Below, piece by piece: positions 1 to 12,925 of a stretch of 64,000 bases of DNA (the first letter of the stretch is position 1; each line of letters opens with the position of its first letter). Both the position numbers and the translations under genes were made by a program. The stretch spans positions 1,535,501 to 1,599,500 of the forward strand of contig BRXU01000005.1 of assembly GCA_030267565.1 (NCBI GenBank). The letters run 5' to 3'. The notes beneath the pieces were generated by a model. It searched no databases. It was not told the DNA's origin and saw only the letters and a program-made list of their open reading frames with translations. The stretch comes from Pleodorina starrii (taxonomy: Eukaryota; Chlorophyta; Chlorophyceae; Chlamydomonadales; Volvocaceae).

Positions 1-184
1 GAGCGGACGGGCACGCGAGTTTGACGGCTTTGTGCGCCGGGTGTACTTGGCACGGTCCTCCTCGTCCAGAGACGTGGCGGGGACTGCGGCGGTCTCGAGG
101 TGCCGAAGGCGCGACCGAGGCAACAGTTGCTGTGAAGTTGGGCGCTGCGTCGTTTGCCATCCGCGTTTCACAGGCATTGCATAC

Positions 185-2971
185 TCATATCCAGCGGTGC
201 TTCGGCAGCACGTCCGCCACCTCGGCTTCCACAGCCTCCACAGGCATGCACGGCAGCCCGGTAAGTCCATCCGGCAGAGCAGCCCCGCCCCTTCCCCGCC
301 CCTTCCCCGCCCCGGGTCCAGCGGCCACCTGCCCCTCTCTCACCGTCTTGGAGCTGGTCACAAAGTCGTGTTCAAAGTCCAGGTGCGCCAGGACGTCGGT
401 GGTGTGGTGCAGGTTGAGCAGAAACCACATCACAGACGCCCCCGCCAGGGTGTATCGCAGCCGCTGCCGCAGCTGCTGCCGTAGCGCCTCTGGCGCGTCT
501 GGACCCAGCACCGCCTCGGCGGCATGCATGGTGGATTTGCTCATGGCGGGGCCCTGAGCAGCCGGAGTCGGAGGCGGGGAAGACGAGGCGGGGGTGACGA
601 GACGGAGGCGGGGTTGACGAGACAGAGGCGGAGGCGGACGAGGTGGCGAAGGCGGAGGCGGGAAGACGCGGAAGCGGATGTGAAAGCCGGGCGGCGGCGG
701 CGATATCGAGAGTCAAAACACCGAGCAAGCGGCCGATTGGGTGCGGGGGCTGTGTATGGGGCATGCTAAGGGGCAAGCAGGCGCGTGGCTGAGCGTGTGA
801 AGGGGGGGGAGCGTGTGCAACTGTATATGGGACGACGGACTGTGTGCAACATGCTGTCTCACACGAACACACATACGCATCCACATCTCGTCCCCACCTG
901 GACCTTGGTTGCCAGGACGCTGGTCCCCACATTGAGCATGTTGCCGCCCAGATGCATCAGGAACCCCGCCGCGGTGCCCACAGACGGCTGGCTGGCAATG
1001 CCCGCCAGCCCCGCCGCCGCAGCCGCCGCTGCATGCGACACCGCCGCGGCGGTGGACGTGGCGGCGGCGACGCCCGCCGCAAAGGCGGCGTGGTGCTTCT
1101 GCTTCTGCTGCTGCTGGTGCTGCTGGTCGAGTTGCGCATCACTCCCGCTCCCGCTTCCGCTGTCACCTCCGCTCCCGCTGCCGCTCTCGCCCGCGCTGCC
1201 GTTGTCTCCTACGCTTCCGCTGCCCGGGCTGCTGCTGTTCGCGTCTTCGGCGAGTGCCGACGGCGTCGGCGGCGTCGGCGGGCCCGGGTCAGCCACCACG
1301 AACGCCTCCCTCTGGGACTGCAGTGCCGGCGGCGCCGCCGCTGCGCCGTCATCGTCGTCGTCGGCGACGGCGCCGTCGGCCAAGCGGCCAGAGCGCGCAG
1401 CCAGCGGCCGCGCCGCCAGGCAGGACAGTGTGAAGGAGGGCGTGAGCAGCGACGGCAGCGGGCCCATGCCGCGCGGCGTGGGCGGGCAGGCGCGGCGCGT
1501 GCTGCTGAAGAGGCTGCCCAGGCCGGGCGCCTGAAGCGTGATGGAGACCTGCGCGTGTCGTACCGTGTCGCTTACATGTTGGCATGTAGATATATGTACG
1601 GCATTCCAGGCGAGCTGCACATAATCGCAGCCGCGCCCTGTTCGTGGACAGCACACCCGCCTCCCCCAATCGAGACAATCGCTGTGTGCACACTCTACCA
1701 AGTACCGGTACTACGGCGGGATCCCAAGTCCTCCGTTTACAGGCTCGCGAGTCTGGAAGTGGTGGCGTTAGGACAAAACAAAGAGTGTGCAGGCAGGGAG
1801 CTCCCACTGGCGCCTCGCCCTGTGCTGGTTTGGACCATGCTTCCTCGGCTTGCCCGCTCCCCACCTCCCCACTGCGGATACGGTAACCCCCTGCTCCCCA
1901 ACCGCCCCCACTGCGGGCAAGGTGTCGTACCTGTGAGTTCCTGCAGGCAAAGGGCGAGGATGCGCTCCTGGAGCCCACACCCACTGGGGGCACCCGCTCC
2001 GGCTCCGGCGTGCCGGAGGCGGCAGCGGAGGCGGCGGCGGAGGCGGCGAAGGCGAAGGCGGAGAGCGGTCGGTTCATCGCCCGGCCCGGCGCCGCCGCTG
2101 CTGGTGCCGCGATGGAAGACTGCAGGTCGGACTGCTGGTCGCCCGCTGCAGCGGGGCCCGCCCCTGCGTGCATCCCGGCATCTGCGCTGGCTCCACCGGC
2201 CGGGGCCGACTCCAGAGGCTGCTGCGGCAGCTGCGGCGGCGGCGGTGGCTGTGTGCGCAGGAGAGCTGCCTCCGCGAGCAGCCACAGCTCACTCCTGCGG
2301 GGTGCCAAGAGGGTGGCGATGGCGAGGTGGGAGGAGGAGGAGGAGGGACGGGGGCCGCTTCCGGAATGAATCGCAGCCCCGGGTTGACCCCACCTCCCTC
2401 ACCTGGCAATGTCCCAACCGGGGAGGCAGGACGCTGGAGGATCCGCGCGAGACGCATCGCGCGCGACGGTGCCGCCGCTGCCGCTGCCACATTGCGTGTC
2501 GCCGCTGCCGCCGCCGTCGCAGCTACCGTGCGGCGCTGAGCCCTGCTGCAGTTCGTACACGGATTGTAGCGTGTTATGGCGTTCGAGGAAAAGCGGCTTT
2601 GCGCCCTGGGGCCGTTGCTCCGAAAAGGATGGGCAGACGTCCAAATCCAGCGGCAGGGCGGGACACGTGGGGCGCTTCGCGGCAGCTGGTTGCCGCGATG
2701 GCGTCGCCAGCTCGGGCGCAGCGCTCTCGGCTACCAGAGGGTGCAGACCAGCGTCCTGATCTTTCTCCGATGAGTCGTGGCGTGCCGACGCAGCGTGCAC
2801 GTGAGGGCTATCGTCCCTGTGATGTGATTCCTTTTCGGAGCTGTTGGCATCTGACTGGATCGCTGCATGAGCATGACTGCGGTGCCCTGTGACATTCTTA
2901 TGGATGATATGCTTCTCCACGCTCCGTCCAGGCACTTCAATGGCCCTAGAACAAGGCGTGGCGCGTGACAT
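185..2971 (-). CDS. Tandem family member 1 (unknown function, long N-terminal extension)
   Basis: The model has five exons: 2403-2971, 1931-2294, 898-1530, 344-553 and probably 185-235, giving about 608 residues. All reading phases agree, and the donors are GTGAGG, GTACGA, GTGGGG and GTGAGA. The ATG at 2969-2971 is followed by a His/Ser-rich stretch. Exon 3 is Ser/Gly/Gln-rich with an Asp run, and its end (LGGNMLNVGTSVLATKVQ) matches the end of exon 1 in the next three genes. Exon 4 carries the family core, with a helix RQRLRYTLAGASVMWFLLNL and the signature LDFEHD. I do not recognise the family. Unlike its paralogues, this copy has an N-terminal extension of several hundred residues and lacks their last exon. 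The acceptor of the last exon is weak, so the C-terminus (ending PKHRWI, stop 185-187) is uncertain and the gene may continue left of the window. Confidence 0.6.
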
Positions 2972-4655
2972 GCCGCTCACTTGCCGCTGGTTTAATGCTT
3001 GACTAGCAGACTTGGCCGCTTGCTTGACCTGCCGCTGCGCAATGTCAAAGTGATCGAGTTTTACACATTAGATGCAGTGAAAGGTGATGCGTCAGGAATA
3101 AGGCTTGCAGTAAGGCCCAGTAAGGCAATGACCGAGACTGCGCCGGATCCACAGTTCGAACAAGAACAAGTGTCAGTGCTGTGTATATAGGATATTTTTA
3201 GCGTGGACACCCATGTGCTCACTCTTATCTCACACTTTGTTACGAACCTCACCGGACTAGAGCTAACCACCTCCCTGTGCCAGACTTCAAATCTGCGATT
3301 CCCGCTAGTCCAGTCCTCCGATTCATTTATCTTTGCGTTTTCTATAAATGACAGATTTTCATAATTTTTTTGTCGCTTTAAGCTTGAGTTGCCGCATAAG
3401 GGAGGGGGGCGTCGGAGGGAAAATAGAAAATTGCATATCGTGTCCATGCCAAGAATGGGGCATTACATAAAATCAACCGCCGGTAATCTTCAAATGATGC
3501 ACGCGGCGCATAATCGCTGGACGCTTCGCTGGACCTGTCAGGCTTACCTCCGCGAGGTACCGAGGCGTTCCGCCGTACACTGGAGCAACCACTCGTACAC
3601 CCAGTATCGGCCAATAAGGGACTGCATACAACGCAATACCAGGAGTGCACGTCCGCGCGGACTTCACTTTGTGGAGGCTCTCGCTCATCTTTCCCAGGCG
3701 GGTTTCATGTCCCCTTTTTGCTTTTTCCGTGGCCTGGACTTTGACTCCCTCGTTGACCTGCTGTACATTGCCCAAGCAACGACGTAATGGGGCTGGAGGC
3801 TCATAAGTTATGCCTTACGACGCACGTTCGATGTCACCGTTGTTGGGTGCTGCCCATCTGGCTGTACAGCGTGCTTTCTGGCGGCGGAGGGGGAAGTGAA
3901 TAATCCGCCATCCCCCACATTGCTCGATTCATAACGCTGTCGGTAAACCGGCGATAATCCAGAATCCTTATCTGGTTTAGGCCGGCTCCGGCTGTCAGCG
4001 GCCCCACCTGCCAGGGCGTGCCAGGTGAAAAGAGTGACCTTGGCGCGCACGGTCAGGTACAGCCATTCCTACTAATGCCGCCTATCCGTGCTGCGTTCAT
4101 CGTCGGGAAGAGGCTTTTCCGGGACTTTATCGAAGCCGAATGATTACACTGCACTGCACCCCGCTGAACCAGCCAATCCTCTGTCTGGCCCCAAACTATG
4201 TTATCCGCCTGCATCAGTCTCTCAGCTTCAGGTGACAAACAAGGCAGGCATGGACCGCAAACCGGCGGCCGCACGGCCGGTCTTGCCTTGCCTTGTGGAA
4301 CACGAACTTTCACCACTAACTTGCATGTCGATAAACCCCCATGGGCCCTGCATGGGCCCTGCAACCCTGCCAACAGGCACCGAACGGTACGGGTGCTCGG
4401 CCCCTGAAACGGCTTTCAACTCGACACCTATATAAGCTATGTATGTAGCACACTCACCCACTCTATCCGAGTGCAACATGATCGCAAGCCCGGCCGCTAA
4501 AACTACCCTACGTACAGATTGGGCGCATTAGGGGTACAGTACGCTGCTCTCAACAGCGAAACGCGCGCCGCTGCGCAACATCTCGAGCAGTGCAGCCCGA
4601 CGGTCCGCTGGCTCTACACTCCTAACGACCCTTCGGGGGTTCTGGAACCCACCGT

Positions 4656-4697
4656 AACAACAGCAGCAGCAGCAGCAGCAGCAACAACAACAATAAG
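4656..4697. repeat. CAG/CAA microsatellite
   Basis: A run of CAG triplets grades into CAA triplets. It lies outside any recognised gene. Confidence 0.85.
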
Positions 4698-5221
4698 AAT
4701 ATGAACCAGCTCCACGCTCCTCCATCTGCACCCGGCGCACTCCCGCCAGGCGGTACGACAAACGCTCAACCGAACCAACGAACGAACCAAACAGGCGTCC
4801 TGCCGTGCATCGCCTCACGCTCCCAACACTCAGATAACAGCCTCCACCACAAAAAATAAACAATTACAACACGTGCTACAAAGGGATGGCAGGCGGTTCG
4901 CATTTCGGCTGGCTTGCTGTGGCACGGCGTGGCGCGTGATCGCTGCGCAGCAGACCGCAGCCAGGCAAACCAGCGCAGCAGCGTTGTCCGCTTGTCCCCC
5001 CTCTAACTCCGCCTCGGGCTCCCCACCGCAATCTCACGGATCGTTGAAGCTCCGGCCTGCCTTTATCTCGAAGAATCTCCGCCACAGCCCAGCTCATCAG
5101 TAACCTACAAGGGCCCGCTGGCCCCAACCTACCCGATTTTTATCCTTCGGGGCTTCAGAGCCCCCACCATACAGCAAACTACCGGTACATGCGAAGGGGC
5201 ACACGCACAGCACATCCCCTA

Positions 5222-5282
5222 CACTTTCGCAGACGTCGCTCAACACACTTTCGCAGACATCGCTCAAAACACTTTCGCGGAC
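5222..5282. repeat. 24-bp direct repeat, about 2.5 copies
   Basis: The unit begins CACTTTCGCAGAC at 5222, 5246 and (diverged and partial) 5270. It is a short local tandem duplication in intergenic DNA. Confidence 0.7.
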
Positions 5283-6562
5283 GCTGCTTTTTGAATAAAG
5301 AACGGGATAAATCAAAGTCGCAAGGCGGCGCGCAATGCGGGCGCCGGCGCACTGCCCCACAACGCCCTGGCCGAAAAGGCGCGGCCGTACGTGCAGCTCG
5401 CAGAGCGCGGCCATACAACCAGCACACAAACACGGCCGCACAGCCACACACACGCACACACTATGAATAGTAATGTAAAGCGGTTCATTCGCTATGAATA
5501 GTCCGGCACTCGCAGAACAGTACGACACTCGCGGAAATGGTACGACACTTGCGGATAAATGGCACCGCAGCACAAACGAACGAACACGCGAAGATCAGAT
5601 CAGATCAGATCCGTCAGATCAGATGGCCTTCTGTACAATGGCGCCGATGCAGCGGAACGTACACACGCATGCATGCACGCAGTGTCTGCGCAGACACGAG
5701 AAGCCGGGAACGGCATACAGCTACTCACCTCCCCAACTGCGCAAACTCCTCCCGTGTCACAAGATGACGACACGGATGCGAACCGGAGCTTTGGAGGATA
5801 CCCGCGTGCACACAGACACACACGCACAGGCACAACACACAGCCGCTTCGCTCCCAAAGCACGACACTCACGGCCGACGCTCGACGTGCCGTACAAACGA
5901 CCTACTTGGTTTGTGACAAACCGCAACAACGCAGGACAACCCTGCGCTAAACAGCACTCAAGACGTAAACAGCAGACCAAAGAAGAATGAGAAGTTGGCC
6001 ACCCTTTCCTTCCTGCAAAACAATGTTCCTTTGTCAGCGGGCATTTATCCCTTTTTTTGTTAGGACCTCCTCCCATCTATTCCCGCGAAAAGAGTGTACA
6101 GACGCTCAAGCCCCCTGGGCCCCCCGGGGGGAAGGCCACCTCCCTGCCTCGCGCTTTCCAACATTGCGCCGCCTCCGGCGTATGCGTGTGCGTGCACAAA
6201 CCGGGGCAAGCAAGGACTGGGGCCTGTCGATGAATTTACGGGTGTATGTACGAACGGCGTGCAAGCGCAACCACCACAACTACACTTTTATGAACTGCCA
6301 ACCAGCATCTGCTTCCACCCACATCCAAACCCGACAGTGCGGCGGCGATAAATAAGACATCAAGTCCCGCACACATGCGGGCTTAACGAGGCTCGCAACC
6401 AAGCCACGGAGTCACTAGTAACGCAGAGCAAAGTCGCGCACGCTGGGCCTCGGCCCACGCCACACATTACCGTATGCGGCTGCTTTGCGCGGCAGCGCAG
6501 CTCGCCCAACAACAGCCCAGGGACGGGGCCTCCTCTCACCTCCCACAACCACCACTGGCCAG

Positions 6563-6620
6563 AAACGCGTTGCCTGAAACGTGTTGCCTGAAACGCGTTG
6601 CCTGAAACGCGTTGCCTGAA
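6563..6620. repeat. 14-bp tandem repeat, four copies
   Basis: The unit TTGCCTGAAACGCG recurs about four times with single-base changes. It lies immediately downstream of the stop codon of family member 2 and so is probably within its 3' untranslated region. Confidence 0.8.
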
Positions 6621-6647
6621 GCGTGTTCGGGGCTCCGGACACCTTCA

Positions 6648-7878
6648 TCAGTGCTCGTCCTCCTCGCCGCTGTTGCCGCCGCAGCCGTCGCTGCCGTCCC
6701 GCTTGTCCGCACGCGCCCCAACGGGCGCTGCAGCAATCTTCATCAGCTCCTGGCAGCTCTCCACGGCACCGATGCACGTCAGCACCACGTCATGCACCTG
6801 AGGACGGGGCCCCATGAGGAATCCATGCCGTTCTTCAGGCAACGTAACACAGCCGGGGACTGCAAAACGGGCACTGCAAAACAGCTGACAAGCAAACGCT
6901 TGCGCCCCCCTACAATCACGGCGGGCGACTGCAACGCTCTCTCTCTCTCTCTCTTTGACAGCGCAGCAAGGTTGGATGACACTCACACACCATCTCGGAA
7001 ACGAACGCCAGGAAATCCTTGGCGCCCTACCTTTTCCACGCCCGCCGCCGCCAGCTCGGCTGGGTGGTTGTGGTTCTCCGTCAGGTGTTGCGCCAACTCC
7101 AGCACCGCTGCGTTCAGGTCCAGACCGTCCGCGGCGATGGCGGAGACGGGGCCGACGGCGCGGAGCAGCGGCGGAGAGGCGGTGCCCACCGTGGGGCCCA
7201 GCAGGGTGCACACGGCGTTGGCCAGCTCGGCCTCAGTCGCCAGGCCGCCGTGCGAGAAATCCACCGCGTGAGCCAGGGAACCCGCGAGCGTGCAGACCTT
7301 GACCACATAGCTCGCGGTGCAAGCCGCCATAGCGGTGGCGCGCAAGGCGCGGCGTACCGTCAGCCGCATCGATGGCGCGGCCGCGCGGCCTGCCACAGCG
7401 TCTCCGAGAAGAGCAGTAGCGTTCTTCAGCAATTTAACCTTCGAATGAAATGCAGCATGGTTGGCATTGGGGGAAAGCGCAGGTTGGCTTCCTGTAACCG
7501 TCCATCCAGCAAAAAAAACGATGCAAACAGCCGCGCGCGCCAACTGCCGGTGCGCATTATCAGGTTTCGGGAGCTGAGATATGACATATACTGAGCTTCT
7601 ATTGAACGCACCTGGAGTCCACCGAGCAGTGCGGCGCCGAGGGTGTTGAGAGAATTGCCCGCTTGCTGAATGGCGCCGAAGTCCGTGGACCCTGCAGTTG
7701 AGCCTTTGCGCAGGAGCGCAGCGATACTAGTTGAAGTTTGCTGATCAGCAATTGTACCGTAGGCAAGATCACAATTGCGTGACTGCAGTCCAGAAAGGCC
7801 TGGGACCGCTCGGGACCTCCGCGCCTTCACGGTGCCGCCCCTGCGGACCGCCTGGAAGGACGCTTTTGGCGTCGCCAT
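6648..7878 (-). CDS. Tandem family member 2 (unknown function)
   Basis: Three exons (7612-7878, 7031-7438, 6648-6797), joined by two phase-0 introns, encode 274 residues. The N-terminus MATPKAS is basic and poor in acidic residues and closely matches member 3, which suggests an organelle-targeting peptide (inference). Exon 2 holds an Ala/Leu-rich helical region beginning KLLKNATALLGDAVAG, the family signature VDFSHGG and the stretch AELANAVCTLLGPTVG. Exon 3 encodes VHDVVLTCIGAVESCQELM and an acidic tail ending EEDEH. Exon 2 is nearly identical at the DNA level to that of member 3 about 3.5 kb away, which shows recent duplication. No domain family is recognised. Confidence 0.75.
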
Positions 7879-10137
7879 GGTGGTGATACCGCTAGGAGTT
7901 ATTCCAGGAACTATAATCCGCACAATCGCTGCTTTTCCGTCACTGGTGGAAGACCGTGAACGCCGATGCCGATGCAACATACACAAGAGCCAAGCGTGGG
8001 CGGCCGGCCGTCGCTGGCCTCCGACAACTTGGAGTTCAATTACGTCTTGATGTCAGAGCCCAGCTACCTTCAGCGTCCTGTGCAGCATGTGGAAGCTGCG
8101 GTTAGCTAACTGCAGCTCACGTTAACACCCCGAAGCGAATGAACTAGCATATCATAAGCTTACCGGTGTAGGGGCTGCACGTTTGTATGTGTTGTATGGA
8201 AGAGTTGCCCCTACATATGTAAGATGCAAGGGCTCTCATTCTGTGCGAAATGCGTGCTGTGCATGTACGGGTACGATGTTTCGACGTTATGGGGAAGGTG
8301 CACCAGTTTTGCTGTAAGTGGACTTATCTGTTATCCTTTTAATGTTAATAACAAAAATATGTAGCGGCAATAACTGGAAAGAAGGTTACTCTGAAGGCAG
8401 TTAACCTCCGTACTGTAAGGGTTTTTACCCCAAAACTCGGGCAGCTGATGTGGCGGACTCAGATATCTAGTTTAGAACGCACCAAGGATATTATCTATTG
8501 CCCCCGTGCACGCTGATAAGCGGGTGTGGACGTCAGCCTGTCGCGAGCTCGCGACTGCGCCCCAGCGCACCCGCCATGTCCCAGTGCCTTGCCACGTACA
8601 CAGCGTGTTGAAAATTTTCAAACTTGTTTGCGGAAGATCACCTCTGCATTCCTTGGAGTAGCAGTTTTGTTGCATTGCCAACCGCTGCCGCCAACCGCCC
8701 ACCCAGCACCGCCCTGCGCGCCGCACCAACCAACCCACAAACCACATGCGTGCAAAGAGTGACTGCGGTCGAAAAAATAAAAGACGCCTCACGCAATTCT
8801 GCGCTCTGTGTAAGTTCACACAGAACTCGTCCTCATGGATTTAATCCCACAAACAGTGGAAATCGTTTCCCCGCGGCCGTCCAGCGACGCCGCGCGGGCA
8901 TGTTGAGGCCCTTTTATTCACTTCAGAAACCGCGCTGCCAACTGGCACCACCGGCGCCATACTCGCATAGATCAGCATAGTACCAACCGGGTCAGGAGGC
9001 GCACCGGTAACCCTACAATGCTACCGATTGGCCGATCCGGCCTGAAGCTCCGAAACCGCCCGCCTCCTCAACTTGCCTACGCACTGACGCACGTACTGAC
9101 CACGTAACCCACTTCCAGTCCTCAAAAAAAATCTTGGTATTGAATCTACAACATCGTACAACGAAGCCGTGCTGGGCTCCGCTGTCGCTGCCTAGTAGGG
9201 CTCTCACCGCCAATCCCCCTATCCGTCTATCCGTCTATCTAGGTTTCGGGCACGGGCAGTTACACCAACACGGTTGCAGCTTCAGCGGGCGCTACAGGCT
9301 GGTCGGGGTTGCTGGGCCAGTGGACACTGGACAGTGGTTGCCTGAAGCCGCATACAACCCGCGCTGACGGTGGCGGGGTATACAGTACGGCGCCGAGCCC
9401 TCATACAAGGCTGACCCACTTTTCCCTCCTTTGCGCGTTGCTCATAGCAACGCCCTCATTCAACCAGATGCAACCAACCACGCACGTCGCCCCTTCCGGT
9501 CCCGCGGCTCCCACACGCACACGCACGCGAACGCACTGCGCACTGGTTCGGTTCCAGTGCCCGTTGGATCGCCTGGGCGCGTTGTTTTGCTTCAATCACG
9601 CACGCGGCCCCGTTACCCGATCGCACTGCTGCTTGCAGAAGGGCTACTCGTAAGGCCCCCGAACACCCCCCGCACTCTCATCTGCCGCTGGATACAACGA
9701 GCCAAATGAACCGCTTTACAGCAGACCTACGTCGTCAAACTGTCCGGAGAAGGGCAAAACCAGCTCCGCGCGTCAACGCCGGAACCGCGCAACTCAATTG
9801 TTGGTTCCTCGCCACTTCTTGATCATTGTCGCTATGTTTTGCGCTGTGCACTTCAGCGCTCGCACGTGTCCGAGCGCGGTGTGCGGGCACACATCCTAGA
9901 ACCACAGCAGCAGCAGCGAAGCATCCGGCGTAGCACGATTGATAGTGCGACTGTCGGACGGTACGGCGGACCTTTCCGCGCGTGTGTACGACAAACCACC
10001 GTGTGCCCTCAGTCAAACCCAACATACCCCACCCGGGCCCAACCGGGATGCAAGCCCTTCATTCTCGCTCAGAGCGGGATTCGAACCAGGGCCCTGGCAG
10101 GACCGCTATCTGTCTCTCGATGTATCGCACCGCACAT
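7879..10137. other. Intergenic stretch without a supported gene
   Basis: This 2.3-kb gap between members 2 and 3 shows no gene I can support. Its first part (about 8100-8480) is clearly more A/T-rich than the surroundings. Most of the 5' flank of member 2 and the 3' flank of member 3 lie here. Confidence 0.55.
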
Positions 10138-11561
10138 TCACCTCGAGGTCACGCCGCTGCCGCGGCCGGCTCCCTCGCCGTCGCCGCGGACGTCCCGCTG
10201 CTGCGGCGCCGCGCCTTTCCGCCCGCCGCCGCCCGACACCCCCACCGCCCCCCTCACCACCTCAACTAGCTGCTGGCCGCTCTCCAGGGTGCTGGAGCAG
10301 TCGACCAGCAGGTCCAGAACCTGCAAAGTGGAAAGTACGGCCAAAAGCAAGTCCTTGACTACAGAACAGAACAAGACAGAACAAAACAGCGCAGAGCGGG
10401 TTATCGACCAGGTCGTTCGTTACGGCAGCGCGGCGGGCTGTACTGGTCCGCATGTACGACAGTGCACGGCGGCAGCCCTTGCAGCGGTAAACGGCGCGCG
10501 CGTGCGGATGGGAACGGAGACCTCCGCCGTCCGCTCCCTGACGGTACCGCACCGGTACCTTGCCCAACCCCGCCGCCGCCGCCGCCAGCTCGGCTGGGTG
10601 GTGGTGGTTGTGGTTCTCCGTCAGGTGTTGCGCCAACTCCAGCACCGCTGCGCCCAGGTCCAGGCCGTCCGCGGCGAGGGCGGAGACGGGGCCGACGGCG
10701 CGGAGCAGCGGCGGAGAGGCGGTGCCCACCGTGGGGCCCAGCAGGGTGCACACGGCGTTGGCCAGCTCGGCCTCAGTCGCCAGGCCGCCGTGCGAGAAGT
10801 CCACCGCATGCGCCAGGGAACCCGCGAGCGTGCAGAGGCGGGCGAGGTGGGTCGCGGTGAGGGCCGCCAGCGCGGCGGCGCGCAGGGCGCGGCGCACCGT
10901 CAGGCGCACCGAAGGCGCGGCGCCGCGGCCCGCGAGGACGTCCGCGAGGACCGCAGTCGCGCGCTTCAGCAGCTTCATCTGAGGGACGGAAGCCGGCTTG
11001 GAAGAGGAGGGCGTGTTGATGATGAGGCGGGGCGGTGTTCGGAAACGGAGTTCGCCAGTTTGGGGCGGTGTTCGGAGCGAGGCGGTCGCGGGGCAGTACC
11101 GTAAGAGCTGAAAAAAGGGGGGCTGCGTGGCTGCGAAAGCGCGAGGGCGACCCAACTTTGGGCGGCATTACCGGTACTGCATGCAGCAACCGGACAGGGC
11201 CGGACAGGGCCGGGCCGTCATGCTGACAATCGCGCTTTTGCCCGTCAGGTTTCCAGACTATTTTTCCCACCTGAGGCTCGCTGAGCGTCATGCCGTTAAG
11301 GGCGACCAACGAGTTGATCGACCTCTGGAACGCGCCGGAAAATCCGGGCAGCCACGGCGCACTCCCGGTGCCGCGCGGATGGGGCGTCCCCGCGCCGGGC
11401 GACGATTGCCTTGCGAAATGGCTTGATGAGCAAGCGGCCTCGTCGCATTTTTGCGTTTCAGAGCTGCAGCCCGAGCGCGCACGCCTCAGCGCGCGGCTTC
11501 CGGAGGCCGCGGCTGGACTCCGGCGTGGCAGCTGGACGTAGCTTGCCTTCGGTATGGCCAT
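10138..11561 (-). CDS. Tandem family member 3 (unknown function)
   Basis: Three exons (11271-11561, 10559-10978, 10138-10320), with two phase-0 introns, encode 297 residues. The N-terminus MAIPKASYVQLPRRSPAAAS is basic and Ser/Ala-rich, consistent with a transit peptide (inference). Exon 1 ends SLVALNGMTLSEPQ at the same splice position as the other members. Exon 2 starts MKLLKRATAVLADVLAGR and carries VDFSHGG and AELANAVCTLLGPTVG. Exon 3 begins VLDLLVDCSSTLESGQQLVE and ends in a Gly/Arg-rich tail. A TGTAA on the minus strand lies about 420 bp past the stop (near 9714) and could be its polyadenylation signal. Function is unknown. Confidence 0.75.
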
Positions 11562-12128
11562 CGCCGGCGAGCCCGGTGCAAAGCCGATGTCTTATGTTAG
11601 ATGCGGTAAGGCTTGTTTCCTTGCCTCTCTTGGCCCTGAAAGGCGCTATCAGATCGCAGCACAGCAGGAAGAGCACTTGGCTCAATGCTGCCGACCTTCA
11701 GGCCTATGCCTTGCAGAGGACTAAAAAGCCTTCAATCCGTGTTATATTTCCAATTACGGCGCTCGCGCTTGCGTTTGGAGTGTTTTGGCTGCAATGAGAG
11801 GAAGCAAGCTGTTGGAACACTGTGATTGCAGTATTAAAGCACTTACCTCGTTGTAATGCAGTTACTATATATAGCTTGGATCACGTTCATCCTGGCGTGT
11901 TGGATGTCATTACGAGGCAGATGGGGCGTGCTGTGCATGCCTTGCCGTGCATGCTGAGCCCTCTGCACGAAGGCACGGCATCCGCGACCCAGCACGCCAA
12001 ACCGTATATAAATTTAAATCCAAAATCCAACCTCCAAAGTTTCCATAACAACGGTTCAAGGAATGCGATGTTCAATTTGGGCGCTGTGCATGTGTCTATG
12101 GCGGCAAATTACTCTTCGTTACATGGGC

Positions 12129-12555
12129 CGGCGCCACCGAAAGTGACTCTCTCAAATACCGCAAAAAGAATGCGGAATGCGGGCAACCTCCACCGATCGA
12201 ATAATCCTAAAACTTTAGGTTATAAAAAACCACAGCCGAAGCACAGGAGGACGAGAAGAAAGAGATGTCGAAAAGAGCTTTAGTTCGAGTAAAAGAATGC
12301 AAGTGACGGGAGCTTAGCCCTAAAAAGAGAGGCCGCCCCAACCAAAGAATGACAAAGACGTCAGCGCACAGCGAAAGCGAACCAGCGCAAGCGAAGCCTG
12401 ACCCATGGGTGCACAACGCGGCCCGGTTGAGGAGCCAAACGGAGCCCTCCCTGGGTTCACACGCCGACGCACACCGACGCCGCAAAACCCTGCCCCTGCT
12501 CCTGTAAAACACCCTCCCTTCCGCTGCTCATACGGCCCGCCCGCAAACTCCTTAA
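12129..12555. repeat. Direct repeat copy 1 (about 427 bp)
   Basis: This segment is repeated 797 bp downstream with substitutions and small indels. An inner core (about 12290-12372, containing AGCTTAGCCC and GGCCGCCCCAACC) differs from the other copy at only about two positions, so it is better conserved than its flanks. Confidence 0.8.
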
Positions 12556-12925
12556 CCGCGACTCCGCAGCCAGACTCTCTTTCTCCGAACGGCCTCCAGG
12601 GAACCGTCTCAAACACGATTTTTTGATGTTTTTGCGAGTATGAAAAAAAGAAACTCCTAAAAATGCCTCGACACACCGTCTTGGCAGAACAAATGGTTTA
12701 CCGACACGTGCACTGATTTTATTTGCGATATACGAAGTAGTCGACGTCGGCTCTCAACACCGACCGGCTGGTACAATCCTCTCCTGCGTGGGGAGCGCCT
12801 CCCCACGCCCCTTCTCACCCGTCCTAAACATCGGCGCAGAAGCGCGGAAACGCGAAAGATGGCACACGAAGCATACGGCATCTGTACGACAGACTAAGCT
12901 CCCAGCCAACCAACTGGCCTGGGCT

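Larger units (their letters stand above)
2972..6562. other. Intergenic stretch without a supported gene
   Basis: I see no open frame with convincing coding character or splice pattern in this 3.6-kb gap between family members 1 and 2. It contains a CAG/CAA microsatellite (4656-4697), a 24-bp repeat (5222-5282), a GATCA cluster near 5590-5625 and an A/T-rich patch near 3290-3380. Confidence 0.6.

Noticed and set aside
844..2892. 682-codon open frame on the plus strand
   Set aside because: It is antisense to the GC-rich exons of family member 1; the minus-strand model has consistent splice sites and family homology.
5476..9721. 16-bp sequence TGTAAAGCGGTTCATT repeated in inverted orientation at 5476 and 9706
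   Set aside because: About one exact 16-mer match is expected by chance in 64 kb and the flanks do not match, so it is not taken as transposon ends.
10070..10100. tRNA-like B box (GGTTCGAATCC on the minus strand)
   Set aside because: The bases around the T-loop do not pair as a T stem, and no A box or cloverleaf can be drawn; a SINE fragment is possible but unsupported.
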